64,000 nt of DNA from Salminus brasiliensis (GCF_030463535.1 NC_132883.1:35523241-35587240); one strand, 5' to 3'; shown: positions 21,493-31,336, counted from the first letter of the stretch. Translations and numbers: made by a program. The notes: a model not told the origin generated them from the sequence alone.

Positions 21493-21939
21493 TTGAGGTG
21501 GTTCTAGAGGAAGAAGAAGGAGTGGAGCTCGTCCAAAATGGAGCTGTTGTAGAGATGTAGTTGCTGCAGAAGAAGCAGGAGTTGGTCTCGTCGAAAAAGC
21601 TGAAAAGTTCTCAGAGGAGCAGAAAGAGCAGCTGAGCGCTGTGGGGGTCGGTAAACAACTGAGGCTCAACGTTCGTTCTACCGTTCTAGATTGTGACCTG
21701 GGTTCCACCTACGTTCTCTTACAGTTTAAAGGGAAACATGTTCAGTGTCTCCATGGCGACAGAGAGCGAAAATAACAGGGTTATCTAGAAAGGAGTTCAG
21801 GGACTAGTGAGGTTCTCCATTTACACTGAGGACTGAGTTCCCCACCCTCAGGTTCTGCACACAGTAGCGCTAAGAACCACGTTTGTCCCCAAGAAGTAGC
21901 TAGAAGTACCTCTATATCTGTTCTAGATCTGTTTCTGAG
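21493..21939. other. Upstream region of gene copy 2
   Basis: It matches the upstream DNA of the other copies as far as about 21926 (ctatatctgttctaga), then diverges. No gene is recognised. Confidence 0.5.
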
Positions 21940-21952
21940 AAGCAAGACAGCT
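21940..21952. repeat. Target-site duplication, left copy
   Basis: aagcaagacagct, immediately before the T-run of the LINE; repeated exactly at 24000-24012. Confidence 0.85.
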
Positions 21953-23999
21953 TTTTTTGTGATCAAGAATTTTTATTTCACAAAACAACCAACAACAAGG
22001 GTATGGGGGCAACAGACGACTCCAAGCGAAGTCCAGGAGTAGTTCAGTTTTGTAGGATTGCCTTTTTAGCTGCAGTAAATCCAGTAAATGTCAGACCCTC
22101 AGTATCGTGCTCTCCCCCAGGGGGGTTGCGAGCTGCCTCCCACAGGCCCAAATAAGGACTTCTGTTCTATTTCCGTTCATGTGTGTCGATTCAGAGACTC
22201 GGTTCGTGTTCGTTTACGTTCATGTGTGTTTGGTTCAGTTCGTTTGTGTTCACGTGTGTTTCGGTTTTGATTGTTTTTGTTCCTTGTTTAAGTCATGCGT
22301 TTCACCTGAGGCTGGCGGTACTTAAGGAGCCTGGACGTCTTAGTCCGAGGCCAAATTGCATGTTTGGAACCGAGAGGCAGCTCGAGAGGTGTGTTAGGAC
22401 CAGCTTCTGTTCGACTTCCTTGTTCGTAAGCAGGCCATCCGGCCATCCAAGGACTCAGCGAGGCTCGCTCACTCTCAGCCAAGATAGACCCATGACTCTC
22501 ATTCCAGCTAGGCGACCCACGCTCACACAGTAGTACCACGTTTGGTCGGCCTAGCCGTTTTTGGTTCTGCAGCTGGTCTCCTAGCTCTCTTCCCTTCATT
22601 TAGAAGTAGTCTCAGCGCCGGTCTAGCGCGTCTTTAGTTCACCCCTGGTTGCCCCAGGCTCTGCCTGCAGGTTTTCGTTAGAGTCCCCCAGTCTTAGGTG
22701 TGTTTGTTTTCGCCCTCTGGTTTTTCAAGTTTGTGTCGTGTTCATCTGTATGCCTTTGTGTTCATCCCTCTGTGTCTGGCCTAACCCGCCATGACAGTAA
22801 ACAGTAGTTTATTCTGTATGACCTTTAACCCTATATTGGAGTTGTCATTCCGGAGACTCAAACATGGGTCATAATTTCACTTAATTTCCAGTAAATCAGA
22901 CAACACTGAATTGATCTATTTCCAGAGTTTTCCCAGAACATATTTAAAATGGACCAGCAGCAGTGTTGGTACATATATGACAATGATTGGTAGTTTGGAG
23001 CTTCATTTTAAATCTTCTATATGGTGTCAGGTATGCTCTGTGAATGACCTTAAAATCAGTAAGTTGATGTGTTACATTTTTGGAAGGCCTGTTAAGATCA
23101 GACCAAGTAGTTCCCCATTCTGGAGTATGATTTAAGGCAGCAAACTCTCTGTTCCATGATGCAGCAACTGAAAGAGGTTTCATAGTAGCTTCAATCAACT
23201 TACGGTAGATCCTGGATACACATCCTTTGGAGGGCACATATGGTTGGATCCGATCCAGCTATGGGAAAGCACCATGGAAGCCCATAGGTTTTTAACCCTG
23301 AAATGCTCTATAAAACATCAAATTCCTTCATTACAGATTGAATGGAGACATCCACGCTGTCTAAACACAGAAGAATGTCATCAGCATAAAGCGAAATAAA
23401 GTTGCTGTGATCTTGAATTGTGATAGGAAATATTGAGGATTGTTGAACAGCTTGTGCTAAAGGTTCTAAAGACAGACAAAATCAATGGGGGGAGATTGGA
23501 CACCCTTGTCTAGTCCCACGCTCTAGCTGAAATGCAGGGGACATTAGATTGTTGGTTAATACTGATGCTGCAGGAGAATGATACAGTGTTCGCAGCACTG
23601 AAATAAACGTTGTACCCAAACCCAAAATGTTCAGGGACTGCTCACATATAACTCCACTCAGCCTATCAAAGGCTTTCTCCACGTCCAAAGAGAGAACTGC
23701 ACAAGAGCTAGGAAATGTAGGTGCAGCGTCCAAAATCTGAAATAATCTCCGGATATTATCTGAGGCAGGACGGCCATTTATGAACCCAGTTTGGTCTTCC
23801 CTTATTAAAGCAGGTTCCACAGTTTCCAACAGCAAAGAGAGAACCTTAGCAAATAATTTGACGTCGCTACAAATAAGAGAAACAGGCCTGTAGCTTGAAC
23901 ATTGTAACAGGTCTTTTCCTTTCCAGGAATCCAGTATAAGAGGTCCCACTAAATCCCAAAGTTCCACATACAAATCAGGTGGGGAGCCATCCAGACCCA
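21953..23999 (-). mobile_element. 5'-truncated non-LTR (LINE) retrotransposon, L1/Tx1-like
   Basis: The insertion is on the minus strand, with a T-run (its poly-A tail) at 21953. It is bounded by a 13-bp direct repeat aagcaagacagct at 21940-21952 and 24000-24012, a target-site duplication. From 24000 downward the minus strand encodes reverse transcriptase: YRPVSLICSDVKLFAKVL, EDQTGFINGRPASDNIR, LSLDVEKAFDRL and GTRQGCPISP. A premature stop follows, and the catalytic YADD is at 23377-23388. 23237-22944 carries the C-terminal region (TDFKVIHRAYLTPYRRFKMK and a C..H..C motif). The endonuclease and ORF1 are absent. A solo LTR interrupts the 3' part. It is not active. Confidence 0.82.
22089..22796. 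mobile_element. Solo LTR inserted in the LINE
   Basis: 708 bp beginning TGTCAGACC and ending CCATGACA, that is TGTCA...TGACA terminal inverted repeats. It is flanked by a 5-bp direct repeat gtaaa at 22084-22088 and 22797-22801. No internal coding sequence is present, so it is a solo LTR left by recombination between two LTRs. The family (Gypsy or endogenous retrovirus) cannot be assigned from the sequence alone. Confidence 0.75.
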
Positions 24000-24012
24000 A
24001 AGCAAGACAGCT
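24000..24012. repeat. Target-site duplication, right copy
   Basis: The exact partner of 21940-21952; 24013-24047 is the target flank before the tRNA array starts. Confidence 0.85.
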
Positions 24013-24126
24013 GTGTGGAGAAACTGCTCACTCAGGTGAAAATCTCCAATGAACATTTTTTGTTGTGGTTTTAAATCACTTCAGCATGCTTCCAATAATG
24101 AGCTTCAGTCTAAAAGATAAATTCAG

Positions 24127-24198
24127 TGGAGATGCTGGGGATTGAACCCAGGACCTCATACATGCAAAGCATGCGCTCTACCACAAAGCTACATCCCC
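24127..24198 (-). tRNA. tRNA-Ala (TGC), type A
   Basis: Anticodon TGC, G3:U70 present. The D arm reads GCTT/GAGC with base 14 changed from A to T, which weakens the conserved 8-14 tertiary contact and the A box. Confidence 0.75.
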
Positions 24199-24380
24199 AA
24201 CTGGCTGCAGGTTGTTGGCAATGTGCCCATGGGACAAGCCAAAGCTTTAAACTTACAGCAAGGGAAGAGTTAAAATCCTGCATAGTCAGCATTTTAACAT
24301 AGTAAGCTTGAACATCATATATGATAGGGCATGCAAAAGCTACCAGCAAAGTGACATTGGGCAGAATCTTCCAAGAAAGA

Positions 24381-24452
24381 AGGCACGGACAGGGGTCGAA
24401 CCCATGATCTTTGGCTTACGAGACCGACGCCTTACCACTTGGCCACCATGCC
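24381..24452 (-). tRNA. tRNA-Thr (CGT), type B
   Basis: Anticodon CGT. The anticodon stem TCGGT/GCCAA has one mismatch. Acceptor and T arms are consensus. Confidence 0.78.
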
Positions 24453-24779
24453 AGCTCATCAACTGTGCTAGTCCCATGACTCTATGCCTCAACTAGTCAC
24501 CTAACAATTCTTGGCTGACTCAATGAATAAAATTCTTGCTAAATGCTCAGTTTGACCTTTTAGCAAACGTTGGTGTGACCTCTGCTTCAGTACAAGAATG
24601 TGCATGTACTCCCATCCTGGGCACCGTGCAAGACATGCGGCAGAATTTGTCTAGAACTAAATGTCTGGTTTGTGTTTCTCTGAAGTTGCAAAGAAATACT
24701 CTAAAAGGTCAGACAATGAAGAAAAATTCCTGATCCTCGTAGTCTGAAGTTGCAAAAAACAGCCCAGCAGGTTATAACA

Positions 24780-24851
24780 TGGAGATGGAGAGGATTGAAC
24801 CCTGGACCTCATACATGCAAAGAATGCACTCTACCACTGAGCTACATCCCC
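24780..24851 (-). tRNA. tRNA-Ala (TGC), type C, weakened stems
   Basis: Anticodon TGC in stem CATTC/GTATG with a T/T mismatch at 30-40. The T stem has a C/C mismatch at 49-65. It shares the anticodon-stem variant with the genes at 26586 and 27178. Confidence 0.68.
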
Positions 24852-24973
24852 ACTGCCAATCTTCCGTTTGAGGAACCCAAGAGCATGAGTAAAAGTAAGC
24901 CATTCAGCAAAAATGGGGGGGATTTGATTAACATGTAATAAAAGCTCCAATTAAGCTTCTTTTTGCTTGGAAA

Positions 24974-25045
24974 AGGCACGAATGGGGATCGAACCCGTGA
25001 TATTCGGTTTACAAGACCAACGCCTTGCCACTTGGCCATCGCGCC
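24974..25045 (-). tRNA. tRNA-Thr (TGT), type D
   Basis: Anticodon TGT, all helices pair. TTTT follows the discriminator directly, an immediate Pol III terminator. An octamer ATGCAAAT at 25160-25167 is 115 bp upstream. Confidence 0.9.
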
Positions 25046-25279
25046 CACAGCCTTGTTTTTGAATTGGCGTGGAAGCACTGGACAAATGTACCTGTAAAAG
25101 CAACAGGAGTTATTTACCTGAGCATAACAGTAAACATTCTTCTGATACTGTCTCAGAAAATGCAAATCAAGCAAGTTCCTCCAGCAGCAAATGCCTTTTT
25201 AATGAATATTATTTGTTGTGGTTTTGATTCACTTCAGCATGCTTCTAATAATGAGCTTCAGTCTAAAAGACAAATTCAG

Positions 25280-25351
25280 CAGAGATGCTGGGGATTTAAC
25301 CCAGGACCTCATACATGCTAAGCATGCGCTCTACCACTGAGCTACATCCCC
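25280..25351 (-). tRNA. tRNA-Ala (AGC), type A, T-loop variant
   Basis: The only AGC anticodon in the window (loop TTAGCAT). The T loop is TTAAATC instead of TTCAATC, losing the conserved C56 and damaging the B box. The discriminator is G instead of A. Transcription is doubtful. Confidence 0.68.
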
Positions 25352-25534
25352 AACTTGCTGTAGGTTGTTGGCAATGTGCCCATGGGACAAGCCAAAGCTT
25401 TAAACTTACAGTGAGGGCAGAGTTAAAATCCTGCATAGTCAGCATTTTAAACATAGTAAGCTGGAACATCATATATGATGGGGCATGCAAAAGCTACAAG
25501 CAAAGTGACATTGGGCAGAATCTTCCAAGAAAGA

Positions 25535-25606
25535 AGTCACAGACAGGGGTCGAACCCATGATGTTCGGTTTACAAGACCGACACCTTACCACTTGGCCAC
25601 CATGCC
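25535..25606 (-). tRNA. tRNA-Thr (TGT) in a type B body
   Basis: Flanks and 5' end (GGCATGG) are type B but the anticodon is TGT instead of CGT. The acceptor stem has one G/A mismatch at 2-71. Confidence 0.75.
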
Positions 25607-25932
25607 CGCCAGTCAACCCACCTAGTCCCATGACTCTATGCCTCAACTGGTCACCTAACAATTCTTGGCTGACTCAATGAATAAATTCTTGCTAAATGCT
25701 CAGTTTGACCTTTTAGCAAACGTTGGTGTGACCTCTGCTTCAGTACAAGAATTTGCATGTACTCCCATCCTGGGCACCTTGCAACACATGTGGCAGAACT
25801 TGTCTAGAACTAAATGTCTGGTTTGTGTTTCTCTGAAGTTGCAAAGAAATACTCTAATAGGTCAGACAATGAAGAAAAATTCCTGATCCACGTAGTCTGA
25901 AGTTGCAAAAAACAGCCCAGCAGGTTATAATA

Positions 25933-26004
25933 TGGAAATGCAGGGGATTGAACCCTGGACCTCATACATGCAAAGCATACACTTTACCACTGAGCTACAT
26001 CCCC
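25933..26004 (-). tRNA. tRNA-Ala (TGC), C/A hybrid
   Basis: Type C left flank (gttataatat) and type A right flank. Acceptor pairs at 3-70 and 4-69 are both G-U. The D stem has a C/A mismatch at 13-22. Confidence 0.72.
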
Positions 26005-26186
26005 AACTTGCTGTAGGTTGTCGACAATGTGCCCATGGGACAAGACAAAGCTTTAAACTTACAGCTAGGGCAGAGGTAAAATCCTGCATAGTCAGCATTT
26101 TAACATAGTAAGCTGGAACATCATATATGATGGGGCATGCAAAAGCTACCAGCAAAGTGACATTGGGCAGAATCATCCAAGAAAGA

Positions 26187-26258
26187 TGGCACGGACAGGG
26201 GTCGAACCCATGATCTTCAGTTTACGAGAGCGACACCTTACCACTTGGCCGCCATGCA
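26187..26258 (-). pseudogene. tRNA-Thr (CGT)-like, type B, degenerate
   Basis: Anticodon CGT. The first base is T, unpaired with C72, and the anticodon stem has a C/C mismatch. The discriminator is A instead of T. Confidence 0.6.
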
Positions 26259-26585
26259 AGCTTATCAAACTAGCTAGTCCCATGACTCTATGCCTCAACC
26301 GGTCACCTAACAATTCTTGGCTGACTCAATGAATAAAATTCTTGCTAAATGCTCAGTTTGACCTTTTAGCAAACGTTGGTGTGACCTCTGCTTCAGTACA
26401 AGAATTTGCATGTACTCTCATCCTGGGCACCTTGCAACACATGCGGCAGAATTTGTCTAGAACTAAATGTCTGGTTTGTGTTTCTCTGAAGTTGCAAAGA
26501 AATACTCTACTAGGTCAGACAATGAAGAAAAATTCCTGATCCTCGTAGTCTGAAGTTGCAAAAAACAGCCCAGCAGGTTATAACA

Positions 26586-26657
26586 TGGAGATGCAGGGGA
26601 TTGAACCCTGGACCTCATACATGCAAAGAATGCACTCTACCACTGAGCTACATCCCC
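26586..26657 (-). tRNA. tRNA-Ala (TGC), type C
   Basis: Anticodon TGC with the T/T mismatch at 30-40 seen in its sister at 24780. The T stem is intact. Confidence 0.72.
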
Positions 26658-26779
26658 TCTGCCAATCTTCCGTTTGAGGAACCCAAGAGCATGAGTAAAA
26701 GTAAGACATTCAGCAAAAATGGGGGGGATTTCATTAACATGTAATAAAAGCTCCCATTAAGCTTTTTTTTGCTTGGAAA

Positions 26780-26851
26780 AGGCACGAACGGGGATCGAAC
26801 ACGTGATCTTCGTTTTACAAGACCAACGCCTTGCCACTTGGCCACCATGCC
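26780..26851 (-). tRNA. tRNA-Thr (TGT), D/B hybrid
   Basis: The left half and flank (ggaaaa) are type D; the 5' end GGCATGG and the right flank (tgccagtcaaccc) are type B. Anticodon TGT; one mismatch in the anticodon stem. It is a recombinant between neighbouring Thr genes. Confidence 0.78.
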
Positions 26852-27177
26852 TGCCAGTCAACCCACCTAGTCCCATGACTCTATGCCTCAACTGGTCACC
26901 TAACAATTCTTGGCTGACTCAATGAATAAATTCTTGCTAAATGCTCAGTTTGACCTTTTAGCAAACGTTGGTGTGACCTCTGCTTCAGTACAAGAATGTG
27001 CATGTACTCCCATCCTGGGCACCGTGCAAGACATGCAGCAGAATTTGTCTAGAACTAAATGTCTGGTTTGTGTTTCTCTGAAGTTGCAAAGAAATACTCT
27101 AAAAGGTCAGACAATGAAGAAAAATTCCTGATCCTCGTAGTCTGAAGTTGCAAAAAACAGCCCAGCAGGTTATAACA

Positions 27178-27249
27178 TGGAGATGCAGAGGATTGAACCC
27201 TGGACCTCATACATGCAAAGAATGCACTCTACCACTGAGCTACATCCCC
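27178..27249 (-). tRNA. tRNA-Ala (TGC), type C
   Basis: Anticodon TGC; T/T mismatch at 30-40. The T stem has a G-U pair at 52-62. Confidence 0.72.
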
Positions 27250-27371
27250 TCTGCCAACCTTCCGTTTGAGGAACCCAAGAGCATGAGTAAAAGTAAGACA
27301 TTCAGCAAAAATGGGGGGGATTTGATTAACATGTAATAAAAGCTCCCATTAAGCTTCTTTTTGCTTGGAAA

Positions 27372-27443
27372 AGGCACGAACGGGGAACGAACCCGTGATC
27401 TTCGGTTTACAAGACAAACGGCTTGCCACTTGGCCATCGCGCC
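27372..27443 (-). tRNA. tRNA-Thr (TGT), type D
   Basis: Anticodon TGT; the anticodon stem TTTGT/ACCGA has one T/C mismatch. Immediate TTTT terminator. Confidence 0.75.
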
Positions 27444-27677
27444 CACAGCCTTGTTTTTGAAATGGCGTGGAAGCACTGGACAAATGTACCTGTAAAAGCA
27501 ACAGGAGTTATTTACCTGAGCATAACAGTAAACATCCTTCTGATACTGTCTCAGAAAATGCAAATCAAGCAAGTTCCTCCAGCAGCAAATGCCTTTTTAA
27601 TGAATATTTTTTGTTGTGGTTTTGATTCACTTCAGCATGCTTCTAATAATGAGCTTCAGTCTAAAAGACAAATTCAG

Positions 27678-27749
27678 TGGAGATGGCGGGGATTGAACCC
27701 AGGACCTCATACATGCAAAGCAGGTGCTCTACCACTGAACTACATCCCC
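27678..27749 (-). tRNA. tRNA-Ala (TGC), A/C hybrid
   Basis: Type A left flank (aattcagt) and type C right flank (tctgccaat). Mismatches at 28-42 and 49-65. The anticodon is TGC. Confidence 0.7.
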
Positions 27750-27871
27750 TCTGCCAATTTCCTGTTTGAGGAACCCAATAGCATGAGTAAAAGTAAGACA
27801 TACAGCAAAGATGGGGAGGATTTGATTAACATGTAATAAAAGCTCCCATTAAGCTTCTTTTTCCTTGGAAA

Positions 27872-27907
27872 AGGCACGAATGGGGATCGAACCCGTGATC
27901 TTCGGTT
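27872..27907 (-). pseudogene. tRNA-Thr 3' half, type D fragment
   Basis: It keeps the acceptor 3' strand and T arm, then jumps at ttcggtt into spacer sequence acctgagcat. 106 bp are missing compared with a full D-A interval. The same junction occurs at 29447 and 33813. Confidence 0.88.
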
Positions 27908-28071
27908 ACCTGAGCATAACAGTAAAAATTCTTCTGATACTGTCTCAGAACATGCAAATCAAGCAAGTTCCTCCAGCTGCAAATGCCTTTTTAATGAACA
28001 GTTTTTGTTGTGGTTTTGATTCACTTCAGCATGCTTCCAATAATGAGCTTCAGTCTAAAAGACAAATTCAG

Positions 28072-28143
28072 TGGAGATGCTGGGGATTGAACCCAGGACC
28101 TCATACATGCAAAGCATGCGCTCTACCACCGAGCTAAATCCCC
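28072..28143 (-). tRNA. tRNA-Ala (TGC), type A
   Basis: Anticodon TGC. The 5' end is GGGGATT, giving a T/C mismatch at 7-66. D-loop start is G instead of A (TAGCTCGGTGG). Confidence 0.72.
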
Positions 28144-28325
28144 AACTTGCTGTAGGTTGTTGACAATGTGCCCATGGGACAAGCCAATGCTTTAAACTTA
28201 CAGCAAGGGAAGAGTTAAAATCCTGCATAGTCAGCATTTTAACATAGTAAGCTGGAACATCATATATGATGGGGCGTGCAAAAGCTACCAGCAAAGTGAC
28301 ATTGGGCAGAATCTTCCAAGAAAGA

Positions 28326-28397
28326 AGGCACGGACAGGGGTCAAACCCATGATCTTTTGTTTACGAGACTGACGCCTTACCACACGGCCACCACGCC
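28326..28397 (-). pseudogene. tRNA-Thr (CGT)-like, type B, degenerate
   Basis: The T loop is TTTGACC (C56 lost) and the anticodon stem TCAGT/ACAAA has mismatches. The A box is also altered (GGCCGTGTGG). Confidence 0.68.
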
Positions 28398-28724
28398 AGC
28401 TCGCCAACTGTGCTAGTCCCATGACTAATAGCCTCAACCGGTCTCCTGACAATTCTTGGCTGACTCAATGAATAAAATTCTTGCTAAATGCTCAGTTTGA
28501 CCTTTTAGCAAACATTGGTGTGACCTCTGCTTCAGTACAAGAATGTGCATGTACTCTCATCCTGGGCACCTTGCAACACATGCGGCAGAATTTGTCTAGA
28601 ACTAAATATCTGGTTTGTGTTTCTCTGAAGTTGCAAAGAAATACTCTAATAGGTCAGACAATGGAGAAAAATTCCTGATCCTCGTAGTCTGAAGTTGCAA
28701 AAACCTGCCCAGCAGGTTATAACA

Positions 28725-28796
28725 CGGAGATGCAGGGGATTGAACCCTGGACCTCAAACATTCAAATCATGGGCTTTACCACTGAGCTACATCCCC
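28725..28796 (-). pseudogene. tRNA-Ala-like with anticodon TGA, type C
   Basis: The body is tRNA-Ala with G3:U70, but the anticodon loop is TTTGAAT, giving TGA (a serine anticodon). The anticodon stem CATGA/GTTTG has two mismatches, so this is more likely a decayed copy than a working tRNA. Confidence 0.7.
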
Positions 28797-28919
28797 TCTG
28801 CCAACCTTCTTTTTGAGGAACCCAAGAGCATGAGAAAAAAATAAGACATTGAGCAAAGATGGGGAGGATTTGATTGACACGTAATAAAAGCTCCCTTTAA
28901 GTTTCTTTTTGCTTGGAAA

Positions 28920-28991
28920 AGGCACGAACGGGGATTGAACCCGTGATCTTCGGTTTACAAGACCGACGCCTTGCCACTTGGCCATCACGCC
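28920..28991 (-). tRNA. tRNA-Thr (TGT), type D
   Basis: All helices pair, anticodon TGT, T loop TTCAATC, immediate TTTT terminator. 5' end GGCGTGA. Confidence 0.9.
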
Positions 28992-29225
28992 CACAGCCTT
29001 GGTTTTGAATTGGCGTGGAAGCACTGGACAAATGTACCTGTAAAAGCAACAGGAGTTAATTACCTGAGCATAACAGTAAACACTCCTCTGATACTGTCTC
29101 AGAACATGCAAATCAAGCAAGTTCCTCCAGATGCAAATGCCTTTTTAATGAACAGTTATTGTTGTGGTTTTGATTCACTTCAGCATGCTTCCAATAATGA
29201 GCTTCAGTCTAAAAGACAAATTCAG

Positions 29226-29288
29226 TGGAGATTGAACCCAGGACTTCATACATGCAAAGCATGCGCTCGAACACTGAGCTACATCCCC
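29226..29288 (-). pseudogene. tRNA-Ala with 9-nt deletion, A/C hybrid
   Basis: Nine bases spanning the acceptor/T-stem border are missing (ggagattg instead of ggagatgctggggattg). The deletion lies between short gat repeats. The anticodon is TGC. The same deletion is present at 36280. Confidence 0.85.
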
Positions 29289-29411
29289 TCTGCCAATCTT
29301 CTGTTTGAGGAACCCAAGAGCATGAGTAAAAGTAAGACATACAGCAAAGATGGGGAGGATTTGATTAACATGTAATAAAAGCTCCCATTAAGCTTCTTTT
29401 TGCTTGGAAAA

Positions 29412-29447
29412 AGGCACGAACGGGGATCTAACCCGTGATATTCGGTT
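29412..29447 (-). pseudogene. tRNA-Thr 3' half, type D fragment
   Basis: Same 106-bp deletion junction as at 27907. The T loop also has C56 changed to A. Confidence 0.87.
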
Positions 29448-29611
29448 ACCTGAGCATAACAGTAAACATTCTTCTGATACTGTCTCAGAACATGCAAATC
29501 AAGCAAGTTCCTCCAGCTGCAAATGCCTTTTTAATGAACATTTTTTGTTGTGGTTTTGATTCACTTCAGCATGCTTCCAATAATGAGCTTCAGTCTAAAA
29601 GCCAAATTCAG

Positions 29612-29683
29612 TGGAGACGCTGGGGATTGAATCCAGGACCTCATACATGCAAAGCATGCGCTCTACCACTGAGCTACATCCCC
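29612..29683 (-). tRNA. tRNA-Ala (TGC), type A
   Basis: Anticodon TGC. An A/C mismatch closes the T stem at 53-61 (GGATTCAATCC); other helices pair. Confidence 0.78.
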
Positions 29684-29865
29684 AACTTGCTGTAGGTTGT
29701 TGACAATGTGCCCATGGGACAAGCCAATGCTTTAAACTTACAGTGAGGGCAGAGTTAAAATCCTGCATAGTCAGCATTTTAACATAGTAAGCTGGAACAT
29801 CATATATGATGGGGCATGCAAAAGCTACCAGCAAAGTGACATTGGGTAGAATCTTCCAAGAAAGA

Positions 29866-29937
29866 AGGCACGGACGGGGGTCGAACCCATGATCTTCGGT
29901 TTACAAGACCGACGCCTTACCACTTGGCCACCATGCC
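29866..29937 (-). tRNA. tRNA-Thr (TGT) in a type B body
   Basis: A near-perfect type B gene whose anticodon is TGT instead of CGT, a single-base difference. Confidence 0.87.
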
Positions 29938-30264
29938 AAATCATCAGCTGTGCTAGTCCCATGACTCTGTGCCTCAACCGGTCTCCTGACAATTCTTAGC
30001 TGACTCAATGAATAAAATTCTTGCTAAATGCTCAGTTTGAACTTTTAGCAAACGTTGGTGTGACCTCTGCTTCAGTAGAAGAATGTGCATGTACTCCCAT
30101 CCTGGGCACCTTGCAACACATGTGGCAGAATTTGTCTAGAACTAAATGTCTGGTTTGTGTTTCTCTGAAGTTGCAAAGAAATACTCTAATAGGTCAGACA
30201 ATGAAGAAAAATTCCTGATCCTCGTAGTCTGAAGTTGCAAAAACCAGCCCAGCAGGTTATAACA

Positions 30265-30336
30265 TGGAGATGGAGGGGATTGAACCCTGGACCTCATACA
30301 TGCAAAGCATGCGCTTTACCACTGAGATACATCCCC
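30265..30336 (-). tRNA. tRNA-Ala (TGC), type C, weak D stem
   Basis: Anticodon TGC. The D stem TCTC/AAGC has two mismatches, a variant shared with 33074, 35784 and 36924. The T stem has a C/C mismatch at 49-65. Confidence 0.65.
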
Positions 30337-30458
30337 TCTGCCAATCTTCTGTTTAAGGAACCCAAGAGCATGAGTAAAAGTAAGACATTCAGCAAAGATG
30401 GGGAGGATTTGATTGAAATGTAATAAAAGCTCCCATTAAGCTTCTTTTTGCTTGGAAA

Positions 30459-30530
30459 AGGCACGAACGGGGATCGAACCCGTGATCTTCGGTTTACAAG
30501 ACCGACGCCTTGCCACTTGGCCATCGCGCC
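30459..30530 (-). tRNA. tRNA-Thr (TGT), type D, consensus
   Basis: The cleanest D gene: acceptor GGCGCGA/TCGTGCC, D, anticodon and T stems all pair, T loop TTCGATC, anticodon TGT, immediate TTTT terminator. Confidence 0.93.
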
Positions 30531-30764
30531 CACAGCCTTGGTTTTGAATTGGCGTGGAAGCACTGGACAATTGTACCTGTAAAAGCAACAGGAGTTAATT
30601 ACCTGAGCATAACAGCAAACATTCTTCTGATGCTGTCTCAGAACATGCAAATCAAGCAAGTTCCTCCAGCTGCAAATGCCTTTTTAATGAACAGTTTTTG
30701 TTGAGGTTTTGATTCACTTCAGCATGCTTCGAATAATGAGCTTCAGTCTAAACGACAAATTCAG

Positions 30765-30836
30765 TGGAGATGCTGGGGATTGAACCCAGGACCTCATACA
30801 TACAAAGCATGCGCTCTACCACAGAGCTACATCCCC
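30765..30836 (-). tRNA. Ala-body tRNA with Thr anticodon TGT, A/C hybrid
   Basis: Every stem pairs and G3:U70 with discriminator A is kept, so the body has alanine identity. The loop, however, is TTTGTAT, giving anticodon TGT, which reads threonine ACA. One change (C36 to T) separates it from the TGC genes. Base 14 is T instead of A, which may weaken folding and the A box. Confidence 0.78.
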
Positions 30837-30958
30837 TCTGCCAATCTTCTGTTTCAGGAACCCAAGAGCATGAGTAAAAGTAAGACATACAGCAAAGATG
30901 GGGAGGATTTGATTGACATGTAATAAAAGCTCCCATTAAGCTTCTTTTTGCTTGGAAA

Positions 30959-31030
30959 AGGCACGAACGGGGATCGAAACCGTGATCTTCGGTTTACAAG
31001 ACCGACGCCTTGCCACTTGGCCATCACGCC
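30959..31030 (-). tRNA. tRNA-Thr (TGT), type D
   Basis: Anticodon TGT, immediate TTTT. A T/C mismatch closes the T stem at 53-61. Confidence 0.8.
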
Positions 31031-31264
31031 CGCAACCTTGGTTTTGATTTGGCGTGGAAGCACTGGACAAATGTACCTGTAACAGCAACAGGAGTTAATT
31101 ACCTGAGCATAACAGTAAACATTCTTCTGATACTGTCTCAGAACATGCAAATCAAGCAAGTTCCTCCAGCTGCAAATGCCTTTTTAATGAACAGTTTTTG
31201 TTGTGGTTTTGATTCACTTCAGCATGCTTCCAATAATGAGCTTCAGTCTAAAAGACAAATTCAG

Positions 31265-31336
31265 TGGAGATGCTGGGGATTGAACCCAGGACCTCATACA
31301 TGCGAAGCATGCGCTCTACCACTGAGCTACATCCCC
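31265..31336 (-). tRNA. tRNA-Ala (CGC), type A, consensus
   Basis: Fully paired cloverleaf, anticodon CGC, G3:U70, T loop TTCAATC. Confidence 0.92.
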
